In this document: positions 25,432-32,082 of the stretch, one piece after another
Layout: each line of letters starts with the position of its first letter
Numbering within the stretch: position 1 is the first letter of the stretch
Source: DASPTT01 sp035623275
GTDB taxonomy: Bacteria; Actinomycetota; Acidimicrobiia; Acidimicrobiales; UBA8190
Direction: 5' to 3'
Assembly (NCBI GenBank): GCA_035623275.1
Contig: DASPTT010000033.1
Location: 1 to 44,809 of the forward strand
DNA length: 44,809 nucleotides
The notes under the pieces: generated by a model
Database searches by the model: none
The model's input: the letters and a program-made list of their open reading frames with translations, nothing else
Told to the model about the DNA's origin: nothing
Made by a program: the position numbers and the translations under genes

Positions 25432-25466
25432 TTGACACGGTTCGTGGGTGCAACAAATCTGCAACC
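25432..25466 (+). promoter_or_regulatory. Promoter with consensus -35 and leaderless start for the cyclic-nucleotide-binding protein gene
   Basis: TTGACA (25432-25437), a 17-base spacer, AAATCT (25455-25460) and 6 bases lead to a GTG at 25467. ACGGTT (25437-25442) and AACCGT (25463-25468) form an inverted repeat across the promoter. It may be an operator. This is the only exact TTGACA -35 among the promoters I propose. Confidence 0.5.
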
Positions 25467-26057
25467 GTGCCGGGCAGGATGGGGGGCACCACGGTCAGCG
25501 GGGAGGCAGGCCGTGTCTGGGGAGGTGGGCCCATGCGGCGGAGTCCGGCAACGGACCATGAGGATGCGTCGACGCGCCACAGCGGTCGGACGATGCGACA
25601 GGCACGCGCCGAGGCACGGCGACGATCACGCGCGCACCTGCGGGAGCTGGCCACGCTGGTGCCCTTCGCCGGGTGCACCATGCGCGACCTGGCCGAGATC
25701 GACCGGCTGGCGCACCCGGTCCACGTGGAGACGGGCACCGTCTTCACCGAGGAGGGTGGGCTCGGCGACCAGGTCTACGTGGTGGTGCGGGGCGAGGTGG
25801 AGGTCTCGATCGCCGGCCGGACGGTGACGACGGTCCGGCGCAGCGGCTGGGTCGGTGAGACCGCCATGCTCGCCGGCCGACCCCGCACCGCCACCGCCCG
25901 CGCCGTCACGGAGGTGGACGTCCTCGCCTTCGACATCGACGCGCTGGCACCGGTGGCGCCGCGCATGCGCTGGCTGGCCAGCGACATGCACATGTCGGCG
26001 CTCGAGCACGCCCGGGAACTGGTCCGGCTCTCGGCGCAGGAGGCGGTCACGGGCTGA
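25467..26057 (+). CDS. Cyclic-nucleotide-binding domain protein without a visible DNA-binding domain
   Basis: Up to 196 residues from the GTG at 25467, which fits the leaderless promoter. The alternative is the ATG at 25533 with GGAGG upstream (174 residues). The core, from about residue 60, is a CAP-type cyclic-nucleotide-binding fold: LVPFAGCTMRDLAEIDRLAH, GTVFTEEGGLGDQVYVVVRG, and the phosphate-binding cassette in WVGETAMLAGRPRTATARAV. The C-terminal helix (MHMSALEHARELVRLSAQEA) is too short for a winged helix-turn-helix, so it is not a CRP-type activator. The N-terminus is Arg-rich and without fold. It probably senses cAMP or cGMP or serves as a regulatory subunit; partner unknown. Confidence 0.82.
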   Translation: MPGRMGGTTVSGEAGRVWGGGPMRRSPATDHEDASTRHSGRTMRQARAEARRRSRAHLRELATLVPFAGCTMRDLAEIDRLAHPVHVETGTVFTEEGGLGDQVYVVVRGEVEVSIAGRTVTTVRRSGWVGETAMLAGRPRTATARAVTEVDVLAFDIDALAPVAPRMRWLASDMHMSALEHARELVRLSAQEAVTG

Positions 26058-26063
26058 TTCGTG

Positions 26064-26140
26064 CCGGGGCCCGGGGCGAAGGGCGACGCGCCGGCGCCCC
26101 GGGCATCGCACCGCCACGCCGGGGGCGCCCCGGGCCCGGG
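26064..26140 (+). terminator. Large GC-rich inverted repeat after the cyclic-nucleotide-binding gene
   Basis: CCGGGGCCCGGGGCG at 26064-26078 is nearly the reverse complement of the sequence at 26126-26140. Pairing would give a strong stem of about 14 bp enclosing 47 bases with further GC-rich pairing. It follows the stop at 26057. There is no T-run, so termination is only possible, not proven. Confidence 0.35.
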
Positions 26141-26160
26141 GGGCGAATCTGACGGGGCGT

Positions 26161-26172
26161 TAGACTTCGGTG
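26161..26172 (+). promoter_or_regulatory. -10 element for leaderless DUF35/thiolase operon
   Basis: TAGACT (26161-26166) is followed by 6 bases and ATG at 26173. The arrangement is the same as at 19771-19783. No Shine-Dalgarno site and no clear -35 are seen. Confidence 0.45.
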
Positions 26173-26655
26173 ATGCCCCCGACCAAGACCCGAGTCCCCG
26201 CGGTGGAGGGGTGGCTCCGCGCCGAGGAGCCGCCCGCCCTCGTCGGCAGCCGCTGCACGAGCTGCGGGACCTACGCCTTCCCCCGGGAGGCCATGTTCTG
26301 CCGCAATCCCTCGTGCGCGGGCACCGAGTTCGACGAGGTGGCCCTGAGTCGCCGTGGCCGGATCTGGTCCTACACCGACGCCCGCTACACGCCGCCCGCG
26401 CCCTACGTGGCGGCGGATCCCTACGAGCCCTTCTGCATCGCCGCGGTGGAGCTCGACGTCGAGAAGATGGTGGTGCTCGGCCAGGTGACGGCGGGCGTGA
26501 CCGTCGACGACCTGGCCGTGGGCACCGAGGTCGAGCTGGTCGTCGACACCCTGTACGAGGACGACGACCACGAGTACCTGGTGTGGAAGTGGCGCCCGGT
26601 GGGTGCCGGCCGTGCGGGGACGGCGGGCGCCGGGAGCGGGGGCGACGATGCCTGA
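26173..26655 (+). CDS. DUF35 / Zn-ribbon OB-fold protein, partner of the thiolase
   Basis: About 160 residues. A GTG at 26170 precedes the chosen ATG by one codon. Residues 28-48 carry a zinc ribbon with Cys28, Cys31, Cys43 and Cys48 (RCTSCGTYAFP, CRNPSC). The OB-fold follows (GRIWSYTDARYTPPAPYV, VVLGQVTAGVTVDDLAVG). DUF35 proteins form complexes with thiolase-like enzymes, for example ChsH2 with Ltp2 in bacterial steroid side-chain degradation. Here the thiolase-like gene overlaps the 3' end by 8 bases, which supports the same kind of complex. The C-terminus is Gly/Ala-rich and may be flexible. Confidence 0.88.
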   Translation: MPPTKTRVPAVEGWLRAEEPPALVGSRCTSCGTYAFPREAMFCRNPSCAGTEFDEVALSRRGRIWSYTDARYTPPAPYVAADPYEPFCIAAVELDVEKMVVLGQVTAGVTVDDLAVGTEVELVVDTLYEDDDHEYLVWKWRPVGAGRAGTAGAGSGGDDA

Positions 26656-27850
26656 GGACCGCCGGGTCGCCGTCCTGGGGGTGGGCATGCACCCCTGGGG
26701 CAAGTGGGGCCGCAACTTCGTCGAGTACGGGATCGTCGCGGCTCGCGACGCCCTGGCCGACGCCGGCCTGTCGTGGCGAGACATCCAGTTCGTATCCGGG
26801 GCCGACACCATCCGCAACGGGTATCCCGGCTTCGTGGCCGGGGCCACCTTCGCCCAGGCCCTCGGATGGACCGGCGCGCGCGTGGCCTCCAGCTACGCGG
26901 CGTGCGCCTCGGGGGCCACCGCCATCAACGCGGCGCGGGCCCAGATCCTCGCCGGGCTCTGCGACGTGGCCCTGGTGGTGGGGGCCGACACCACGCCCAA
27001 GGGCTTCTTCGCCCCCGTGGGCGGCGAGCGCAGGGACGACCCGGACTGGTTGCGGTTCCACCTGCTGGGTGCCACCAACCCGACTTACTTCGCCTTCTAC
27101 GCCCGCCGCCGCATGGCGCTGCACGGGGCGACCGAGCTCGACTTCGCCGCCGTCAAGGTGAAGAACGCCCGCCACGGCCTGGCCAACCCCTACGCCCGGT
27201 ACCGCAAGGAGGTGACGGTCGAGGAGGTGCTCGAGTCGCCCATGGTGGCGGACCCGCTGCGCCTGCTGGAGATCTGCGCCACCTCCGACGGCGGCGCCGC
27301 CCTGGTGCTCTCGAGCATGGACTTCGCCCGGCGCCACGGCGCGGGCGACGGGCTGGTGTCGGTGGCGGCGGTGTCGACGGTCACGCCGCGCTTTCCCCAG
27401 ACCGTGATCGAGATGCCCAACTTCGCCACCGACTCGGCGGTGACCGTGGCCGACGTGGACGGCCCCGGCTTCAAGCGCTCGATCGCCCTGGCCGCCTACG
27501 AGGAGGCCGGCATCGGGCCCGAGGACGTCGACGTGGCCGAGGTCTACGACCTCTCCTCCGCCCTGGAGCTCGACTGGTACGAGGACATCGGGCTGTGCAA
27601 GGAGGGCGAGGCTGAACGCCTGCTGCGCGATGGCGACACCGCCGTCGGCGGCCGCATCCCGGTCAACCCCAGCGGCGGGCTGTCGTGCTTCGGCGAGGCC
27701 ATCCCCGCCCAGGCCATCGCCCAGGTGTGCGAGCTCACCTGGCAGTTGCGCGGCCGGGCCGAGGGGCGCCAGGTCGAAGGGGCACGGGTGGGCGTGAGCG
27801 CCAACCAGGGCCTCTTCGGACACGGCTCGAGCGTCGTCGTCACCCGGTAG
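26648..27850 (+). CDS. Thiolase-fold lipid-transfer-protein (Ltp/SCPx-type) enzyme
   Basis: A 400-residue thiolase-like protein. It has GVGMHPWGKWGRNFVEYG at the start, the nucleophile-position Cys86 in SSYAACASGATA, VEVYDLSSALELDWYEDIGL-type core sequence (the E-V-Y-D stretch near residue 300) and NPSGGLSCFGEAIPAQAI near the end. In biosynthetic and degradative thiolases this last motif is GHPxGASG. Here Glu replaces His, as in Ltp-type members, so normal thiolytic activity is doubtful. With DUF35 partners such enzymes can act as thiolases or as retro-aldolases that remove a steroid or alkyl side chain. The start overlaps the DUF35 gene by 8 bases. Reaction by inference only. Confidence 0.85.
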   Translation: MPEDRRVAVLGVGMHPWGKWGRNFVEYGIVAARDALADAGLSWRDIQFVSGADTIRNGYPGFVAGATFAQALGWTGARVASSYAACASGATAINAARAQILAGLCDVALVVGADTTPKGFFAPVGGERRDDPDWLRFHLLGATNPTYFAFYARRRMALHGATELDFAAVKVKNARHGLANPYARYRKEVTVEEVLESPMVADPLRLLEICATSDGGAALVLSSMDFARRHGAGDGLVSVAAVSTVTPRFPQTVIEMPNFATDSAVTVADVDGPGFKRSIALAAYEEAGIGPEDVDVAEVYDLSSALELDWYEDIGLCKEGEAERLLRDGDTAVGGRIPVNPSGGLSCFGEAIPAQAIAQVCELTWQLRGRAEGRQVEGARVGVSANQGLFGHGSSVVVTR

Positions 27851-27887
27851 CCGCCCGGCCCTGGGAGGTCTCGTGCCCGACGCGGCC

Positions 27888-28019
27888 TCAGCGCAGCCCG
27901 GGACCGGCGGCGTGCACCAGCGCCAGGACGAAGGCGCCGCACGACGAGGCCAGCGCGAACCACGCGACGCGCCGGGGGTGCCGGTGCGCGGCGCGGCGTG
28001 GCGCGATGCGACCGGTCAC
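27888..28019 (-). CDS. Small 43-residue membrane peptide, coupled to the anti-sigma gene
   Basis: A GTG at 28019-28017 overlaps the anti-sigma stop (GTGA), and the frame runs to a stop at 27888. The peptide has a basic N-terminus (GRIAPRRAAHRHPRR) and one hydrophobic helix (VAWFALASSCGAFVLALVHA), so it would sit in the membrane with its N-terminus inside. It matches no family I know. It could be a real accessory peptide of the sigma/anti-sigma pair or a chance frame; the tight coupling favours the former. Confidence 0.45.
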   Translation of the reverse strand: MTGRIAPRRAAHRHPRRVAWFALASSCGAFVLALVHAAGPGLR

Positions 28020-29455
28020 GGCTCGGGGTTCCAGCCGCCGGGGCCGTCGGTGACCGCCTGCTCGCCGAGGTTCGAGGGACCGTCGAAGTCGACGAGGTCG
28101 CTGCGCCACGTGCTCGAGGCCTCGGCCGCCATCGTCACCGCGCCGGTCGTGCGGGCCACGTCGATGGCCAGCTCGGTGGCGGCGAACGACACCAGGGCGC
28201 GATACGAGTCGACGCCGGGCACGGCGGCCCGGAAGCGGGCGGCGCCCGGCGACGCCGAGGTCGGCCAGGGCAGGCCGAGGACGGTGGTGAGCGACGACGA
28301 CCCGCCGACGCCGGCATACGCCGCGTCGGGGGCGAGGAGCAGCCCGCCCGGCGGTTGGTCGGCCTTGGGGACGGTCGTCAGCGCCGTGACGCACGCTGCC
28401 GCCAGCGACGGCGGCCCGGCCACCGCCAAGGCCACGTCGGACGACCCCGGCCGGGTGAGGGCCTGGACCGCGGCGAGGCATCCCTGTCCCGCGGCGACGG
28501 AGAGGTCGTCGACCGGTAGGACCTGCGCGATGCCAGCGCCGAGGGCGCCATCGGACCCACCGGCGTCGATCACCCCGACCGGACCCTGCAACCCCCGCCG
28601 CACCAGGTCGGACGCGAGTCGGGCGCCCGCCGTCTGGGGGTCGAGCTCGGCCGCCAGGGACAAGGCGGGCCGCAGCGAGGGGTCCGCGGGCAGGTACCAG
28701 GGGACGCCGGCAGGGGCGGAGGCGCCGAAGCCACCCACCACGGCGTCCACGGTGCCGGCGAGCGAGGCGACCGCGGTGGGGTCCTCGGCGGGCACCACGG
28801 TGAGTCGCACCGGCAGGCCGCGCACCCCGCCGGCGGCGTTGGCCTCGTCCACCGCCTGGCGCACAGCGTCGGCCACCTGGGCACCCTCCACTGCCGCGGC
28901 CCCCATGGTGGGCACGATCACCGCCAGGCGCAGGGGGTCGGCCGAAGCGCCGGCGCCGGCGGTGCCCGGCGTCGACCCGTTGCCCCCGCCCGACGCGCCG
29001 GGCGAGCCCGAGGCGCCGGCGGAGGTCGAAGCGCCGGCGCCGGCGACACGGGCGCCGACCGCGGTGGTGCTGGTCGTGCCGGCGGCACCGGGACCGGCGG
29101 CGGAGGCAGCCGGGCGGTGCGCCCCGTCGGAGGCGTTGGCGAACAGCGCCGCGCCGATCGGGCCCTCGCCCAGGCCGACCAGGGCGCCGACCCCGACCAC
29201 CGCCGCGGTGGTGGCCAGCAGCTGGCGATGTCCGCGACGAGCGCCGTGCGCCGGAGCGTCGGTGGCGGCATCGGCGGGAGCGTGGGCCGAGCGCAGCGCG
29301 CCGGTGACCACGACTCGCACCTTGGCCAGGCTCTCCGCATACCGGAGACAGCGCGCGCACCCCGAGATGTGCCAGCCCAGGCTGTCGCCCGACGGCTCGC
29401 CGTCGAACCAGGCCTCGAGCTCGAGTTTGCTCGGATGCCGCCGCCACGTGACCAC
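28016..29455 (-). CDS. Anti-sigma factor fused to an extracellular type-1 periplasmic-binding-protein domain
   Basis: A 479-residue protein in four parts. Residues 1-60 carry the zinc anti-sigma motif His29-x3-Cys33-x2-Cys36 (WHISGCARCLRYAESL). Residues about 79-104 are a membrane helix. Residues 105-172 are a long Ala/Gly/Ser/Thr linker. Residues 174 to the end resemble branched-chain-amino-acid-type binding proteins: RLAVIVPTMGAAAVEGAQVA, DEANAAGGVRGLPVRLTVVP, VDAVVGGFGASAPAGVPW. The start is 30 bases after the sigma gene stop. By family knowledge the inner domain holds the ECF sigma factor. The outer domain should bind a small ligand and control release. I do not recall this fusion as a described type. 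Confidence 0.85.
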   Translation of the reverse strand: MVTWRRHPSKLELEAWFDGEPSGDSLGWHISGCARCLRYAESLAKVRVVVTGALRSAHAPADAATDAPAHGARRGHRQLLATTAAVVGVGALVGLGEGPIGAALFANASDGAHRPAASAAGPGAAGTTSTTAVGARVAGAGASTSAGASGSPGASGGGNGSTPGTAGAGASADPLRLAVIVPTMGAAAVEGAQVADAVRQAVDEANAAGGVRGLPVRLTVVPAEDPTAVASLAGTVDAVVGGFGASAPAGVPWYLPADPSLRPALSLAAELDPQTAGARLASDLVRRGLQGPVGVIDAGGSDGALGAGIAQVLPVDDLSVAAGQGCLAAVQALTRPGSSDVALAVAGPPSLAAACVTALTTVPKADQPPGGLLLAPDAAYAGVGGSSSLTTVLGLPWPTSASPGAARFRAAVPGVDSYRALVSFAATELAIDVARTTGAVTMAAEASSTWRSDLVDFDGPSNLGEQAVTDGPGGWNPEP

Positions 29456-29485
29456 GGTCGGTGCTCCCGTTCCGATCGACGATCG

Positions 29486-30043
29486 CTAGCGGCCGAGTCG
29501 GCGGGCGAGCTTGCGGCGAGCGGAGTGCAACCGCGACATCACCGTGCCGATCGGGATCTGCAGCGTCGTGGCGATCTCCGCGTAGGACTGGCCCATGACC
29601 TCGCGCAACCACAGCGTCTCTCGCAACGGTGCCGGGAGCCGCTGGATGCAGCGGGCCAGCAGCTCGGCCTCGGCGCGGCTGACGATGACGTCCTCGGGAT
29701 CGGCCTCGAGGACCGGCAGCTCGACGATCGAGGCGTTGCGCTCGGGCCCGCGCCGGCCGCTGATGCAGCAATTGCGCACGATCTGGCGCGCCCACGCGTC
29801 GACCCGGTCCCCGTCGGCCGTGCCCCAGGACCGCCAGATCCGGAGCCAGGCCTCCTGGCAGGCGTCGTCGGCCAGCTCGGGCCCGGCCACGGCCCGGGCA
29901 TAGCGTTGCAGCCCGCCGGCCCGGGTCCGGTAGAACTCCTCGAAGGACACCGCCCCGCCGGCGCCCTCGGCCGGGCTGCCGGCGGCCACGTCGACGTCGC
30001 CCTGCGCCCCCTGTTCCCGGCCGAGCTCGACTCCCTGGTACAT
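29486..30043 (-). CDS. ECF-family RNA polymerase sigma factor
   Basis: A 185-residue sigma-70-family protein. Region 2 is at about residues 40-105 with YARAVAGPELADDACQEAWL and RIWRSWGTADGD. Region 4 is at 130-180 with LPAPLRETLWLREVMGQSYA and EIATTLQIPIGTVMSRLHSA, the helix-turn-helix for the -35 element. The start is the ATG at 30043; a GTG at 30055 is also possible because GGAGG lies too close to this ATG. The first 35 residues are acidic and Gly-rich and not conserved. It is transcribed ahead of its anti-sigma factor and away from the sortase module, which may be among its targets. Confidence 0.92.
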   Translation of the reverse strand: MYQGVELGREQGAQGDVDVAAGSPAEGAGGAVSFEEFYRTRAGGLQRYARAVAGPELADDACQEAWLRIWRSWGTADGDRVDAWARQIVRNCCISGRRGPERNASIVELPVLEADPEDVIVSRAEAELLARCIQRLPAPLRETLWLREVMGQSYAEIATTLQIPIGTVMSRLHSARRKLARRLGR

Positions 30044-30094
30044 CCTCCACCCCACGATCCGGCCGCTCACCCGCCCAGGCGGATCGGCCCTGCA

Positions 30095-30112
30095 TTCCCC
30101 GCGTGAGGGGAA
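30095..30112. promoter_or_regulatory. Inverted repeat between the sigma gene and the surface-protein gene
   Basis: TTCCCC (30095-30100), GCGTGA, GGGGAA (30107-30112) form a 6-bp stem with a 6-base loop. GGGGAA resembles the GGAAC-type -35 element of many ECF promoters and is presented to both strands. A matching ECF -10 is not obvious. It lies in the 217-base gap between the divergent genes. Confidence 0.35.
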
Positions 30113-30187
30113 CCGCCGGGGATCTCCTTCCTGGCGGACCTTCGTGCGCCCCGGCCTGCCCCTCTGCCTCCTTTCCCACTTCGTCAC

Positions 30188-30199
30188 CGGAAATTTCCG
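30188..30199. promoter_or_regulatory. Perfect 12-bp palindrome upstream of the sortase substrate
   Basis: CGGAAATTTCCG is an exact palindrome, AT-rich at the centre in a very GC-rich setting, 61 bases before the ATG at 30261. It could be a protein-binding site or part of a structured leader. I could not match it to a known riboswitch. Confidence 0.4.
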
Positions 30200-30260
30200 A
30201 ATACGAGGCCGCCGCAGCCGGTCTTTTCCCGTGACGGCTCGACCTTCGAAGGGACTGGGA

Positions 30261-31238
30261 ATGGGCACGACGGCATCGACCGGCAGGCGGACGTGGCGCG
30301 ACATCGGGATCTCGGCGGTGGCGGCCGCCGCCCTCGTCATGAGCCCGGTCATGGCCTGCGCCGCCGGGGCGGCGACCAAGCCGAGCCTGCCCAGCGCCCC
30401 GAGCGCGCCGAGCGCGCCGAGCGCGCCGCCCGCCCCGGGCACGCCGTCGCTCCCCGCCCCGGGGGGCGGCTCGAACCCGGCCGCCGCCATCTGCCCCGTG
30501 TTCGAGACCGTCGAGTACGTGGTCGGACAGGTCGAGGCGGCCTGGGACGGCCAGGCGGGGGCGAAGGGCGCGCCGGAATTCGCGGTCGACGGCGGCAAGA
30601 TCCCGGACCTCAACGCCCTCATCGACAAGGTCGACACCAACTTCGGGTGCGACCAGGGTGGTGACGGCGGCGACACACCGCCGCCGGGGACACCGTCAGG
30701 GCTTCCGCTGCCGTCCAGCTCGGCGGGTGGTGCCGAGGCGCTGTGCCCGGTGTTCACCGACATCGAGGGCGTCGTCCTCAAGATCGAAACGGCGTGGGAC
30801 ACCGACGCCGGCGCGAAGGGCGCGCCGAAGTTCGCCATCGACGGCGGCTCGATCCCCGACATCGACGCGACCGTCGTCGACAAGGTGGCATCGGCCTTCG
30901 GCTGCGACAGCGCCAGCAGCCCGTCGGGCAGCAACTCCGGTGGCGGGTCGGGCGGCTCCGGTTCCAACGGTGGCGGATCGAACACTTCAGGCGGCGGATC
31001 AGCCGACGGCGGCTCCCCGGTGAGCACGGACGCGGGCGGGGGGCTGGCCAACGGCTCGGCACCCGCCACCCAGACGAGCAGCGTGAGCGGCTCGGGGGCC
31101 AGCGGCGGCAGCTTGGCGTTCACGGGGGAGCCGTCGTGGGTGGGCATGGTCCAGCGGGTAGCGCTGGCGCTGGGCACACTGAGCGCCCTTGCCGCCTTGG
31201 CCCTGCGCCGACGGGCGCATGCCGGCGCCGCGGTCTGA
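30261..31238 (+). CDS. Secreted protein with duplicated Cys-framed domain and LAFTG sorting signal
   Basis: A 325-residue protein. A signal peptide (about residues 12-36, ending near MACAAGA) is followed by a Pro/Ser/Ala repeat stretch. Domain A (Cys78-Cys130) and domain B (Cys162-Cys215) are clear copies of each other. Shared features are CPVF, VV then an E-x-AWD segment, AGAKGAP, FA-x-DGG-x-IPD, DKV and FGCD. Each copy has one Cys at either end, so one disulfide per domain is likely. A Gly/Ser/Thr spacer leads to LAFTG (285-289), a hydrophobic helix (298-315) and Arg316-318, a complete class E-type sorting signal. I recognise no family for the repeated domain. The sortase gene follows. Confidence 0.82.
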   Translation: MGTTASTGRRTWRDIGISAVAAAALVMSPVMACAAGAATKPSLPSAPSAPSAPSAPPAPGTPSLPAPGGGSNPAAAICPVFETVEYVVGQVEAAWDGQAGAKGAPEFAVDGGKIPDLNALIDKVDTNFGCDQGGDGGDTPPPGTPSGLPLPSSSAGGAEALCPVFTDIEGVVLKIETAWDTDAGAKGAPKFAIDGGSIPDIDATVVDKVASAFGCDSASSPSGSNSGGGSGGSGSNGGGSNTSGGGSADGGSPVSTDAGGGLANGSAPATQTSSVSGSGASGGSLAFTGEPSWVGMVQRVALALGTLSALAALALRRRAHAGAAV

Positions 31239-31260
31239 GCAGCCCCGCAGTCGCAGCACG

Positions 31261-31989
31261 ATGAAGACCGACCTGCTCGAGCGCTCCCCTCGGCCCGCCG
31301 CCGTGGCGGTGCGCCAGCCCGCCCGGGGCGCCCGCGGTCGACGGGTCCCATCGGGCGGCCGCCTCGTTCGCAGCCGCTGGACGCGTGTCGGGCTGGTCGC
31401 CTTTTCGGTCGTGTGCCTGGCCGTGGCATCGGCGGCCACGGCGTTCCCGACGCTCAGCAACTGGTGGGCCGGCGCGCGCCAGCATGCGTTGGCCGCGCAG
31501 CTCGACGACCCCACGCTGGCGGGCCAGCTGCGTTCGGGAAGCGTCGGGGACGGCCGCCCCGTCGGCCGGATCGACATCCCGGCCATCGGCGCGGATTTCG
31601 TCGTCGTCCAGGGCGTGAGCGCATCGGACCTCGCCTCGGGCCCGGGTCACTACCCGGGCACACCGATGCCCTGCAGCGCCGGCAACGCCGGCATCGCCGG
31701 CCACCGGACGACCTTCCTGCACCCCTTCTACGCCCTCGACGAGCTCCGTCCCGGTGACGTGATCACCATCACCACTCCGACGGAGAGCTGCGCCTACCGC
31801 GTCGACGCCCCGCCCTTCGCCGTCGCCCCCACGGACACCGGGGTCCTCCACGGCACGCCGGGCGACGCCACCCTGACGCTCACCACCTGCACGCCCCGGG
31901 GATCCGCCGCCCAGCGCCTCATCGTCACGGCCGCGCTGGTCCCCGGCAGTCTGCGCCCCGCGCCCACGTCGGCACGCGCACCGGCCTGA
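31261..31989 (+). CDS. Sortase, probable class E
   Basis: A 242-residue protein. A cytoplasmic Arg-rich start, a membrane helix (residues 42-62) and an extracellular catalytic domain are seen. The catalytic triad is complete: His148 in GIAGHRTTF, Cys210 in LTLTTCTPRGSA and Arg219. IDIPAIGADFVVVQG and PGTPMPCSAGNAGIAGH are typical sortase sequence. Class E sortases of actinobacteria recognise LAxTG, and the gene directly upstream ends in LAFTG, so I assign them as enzyme and substrate. The ATG at 31261 lacks a strong ribosome site; an earlier ATG at 31219 would overlap the substrate gene. Confidence 0.92.
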   Translation: MKTDLLERSPRPAAVAVRQPARGARGRRVPSGGRLVRSRWTRVGLVAFSVVCLAVASAATAFPTLSNWWAGARQHALAAQLDDPTLAGQLRSGSVGDGRPVGRIDIPAIGADFVVVQGVSASDLASGPGHYPGTPMPCSAGNAGIAGHRTTFLHPFYALDELRPGDVITITTPTESCAYRVDAPPFAVAPTDTGVLHGTPGDATLTLTTCTPRGSAAQRLIVTAALVPGSLRPAPTSARAPA

Positions 31990-32024
31990 GCCACCGGTCG
32001 CACCGCCGCCCTTCCCCACAGGGG

Positions 32025-32053
32025 CGTCGGCATCCCATCCCACAGAGCCGACG
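32025..32053. terminator. Hairpin between the convergent sortase and oxidoreductase genes
   Basis: CGTCGGC (32025-32031) and GCCGACG (32047-32053) form a perfect 7-bp stem with a 15-base loop. It lies in the 93-base gap between two converging genes and could serve both. There is no T-run. Confidence 0.4.
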
Positions 32054-32082
32054 TCGGGCGCGGGCGCAGGATTCCCGGCACG

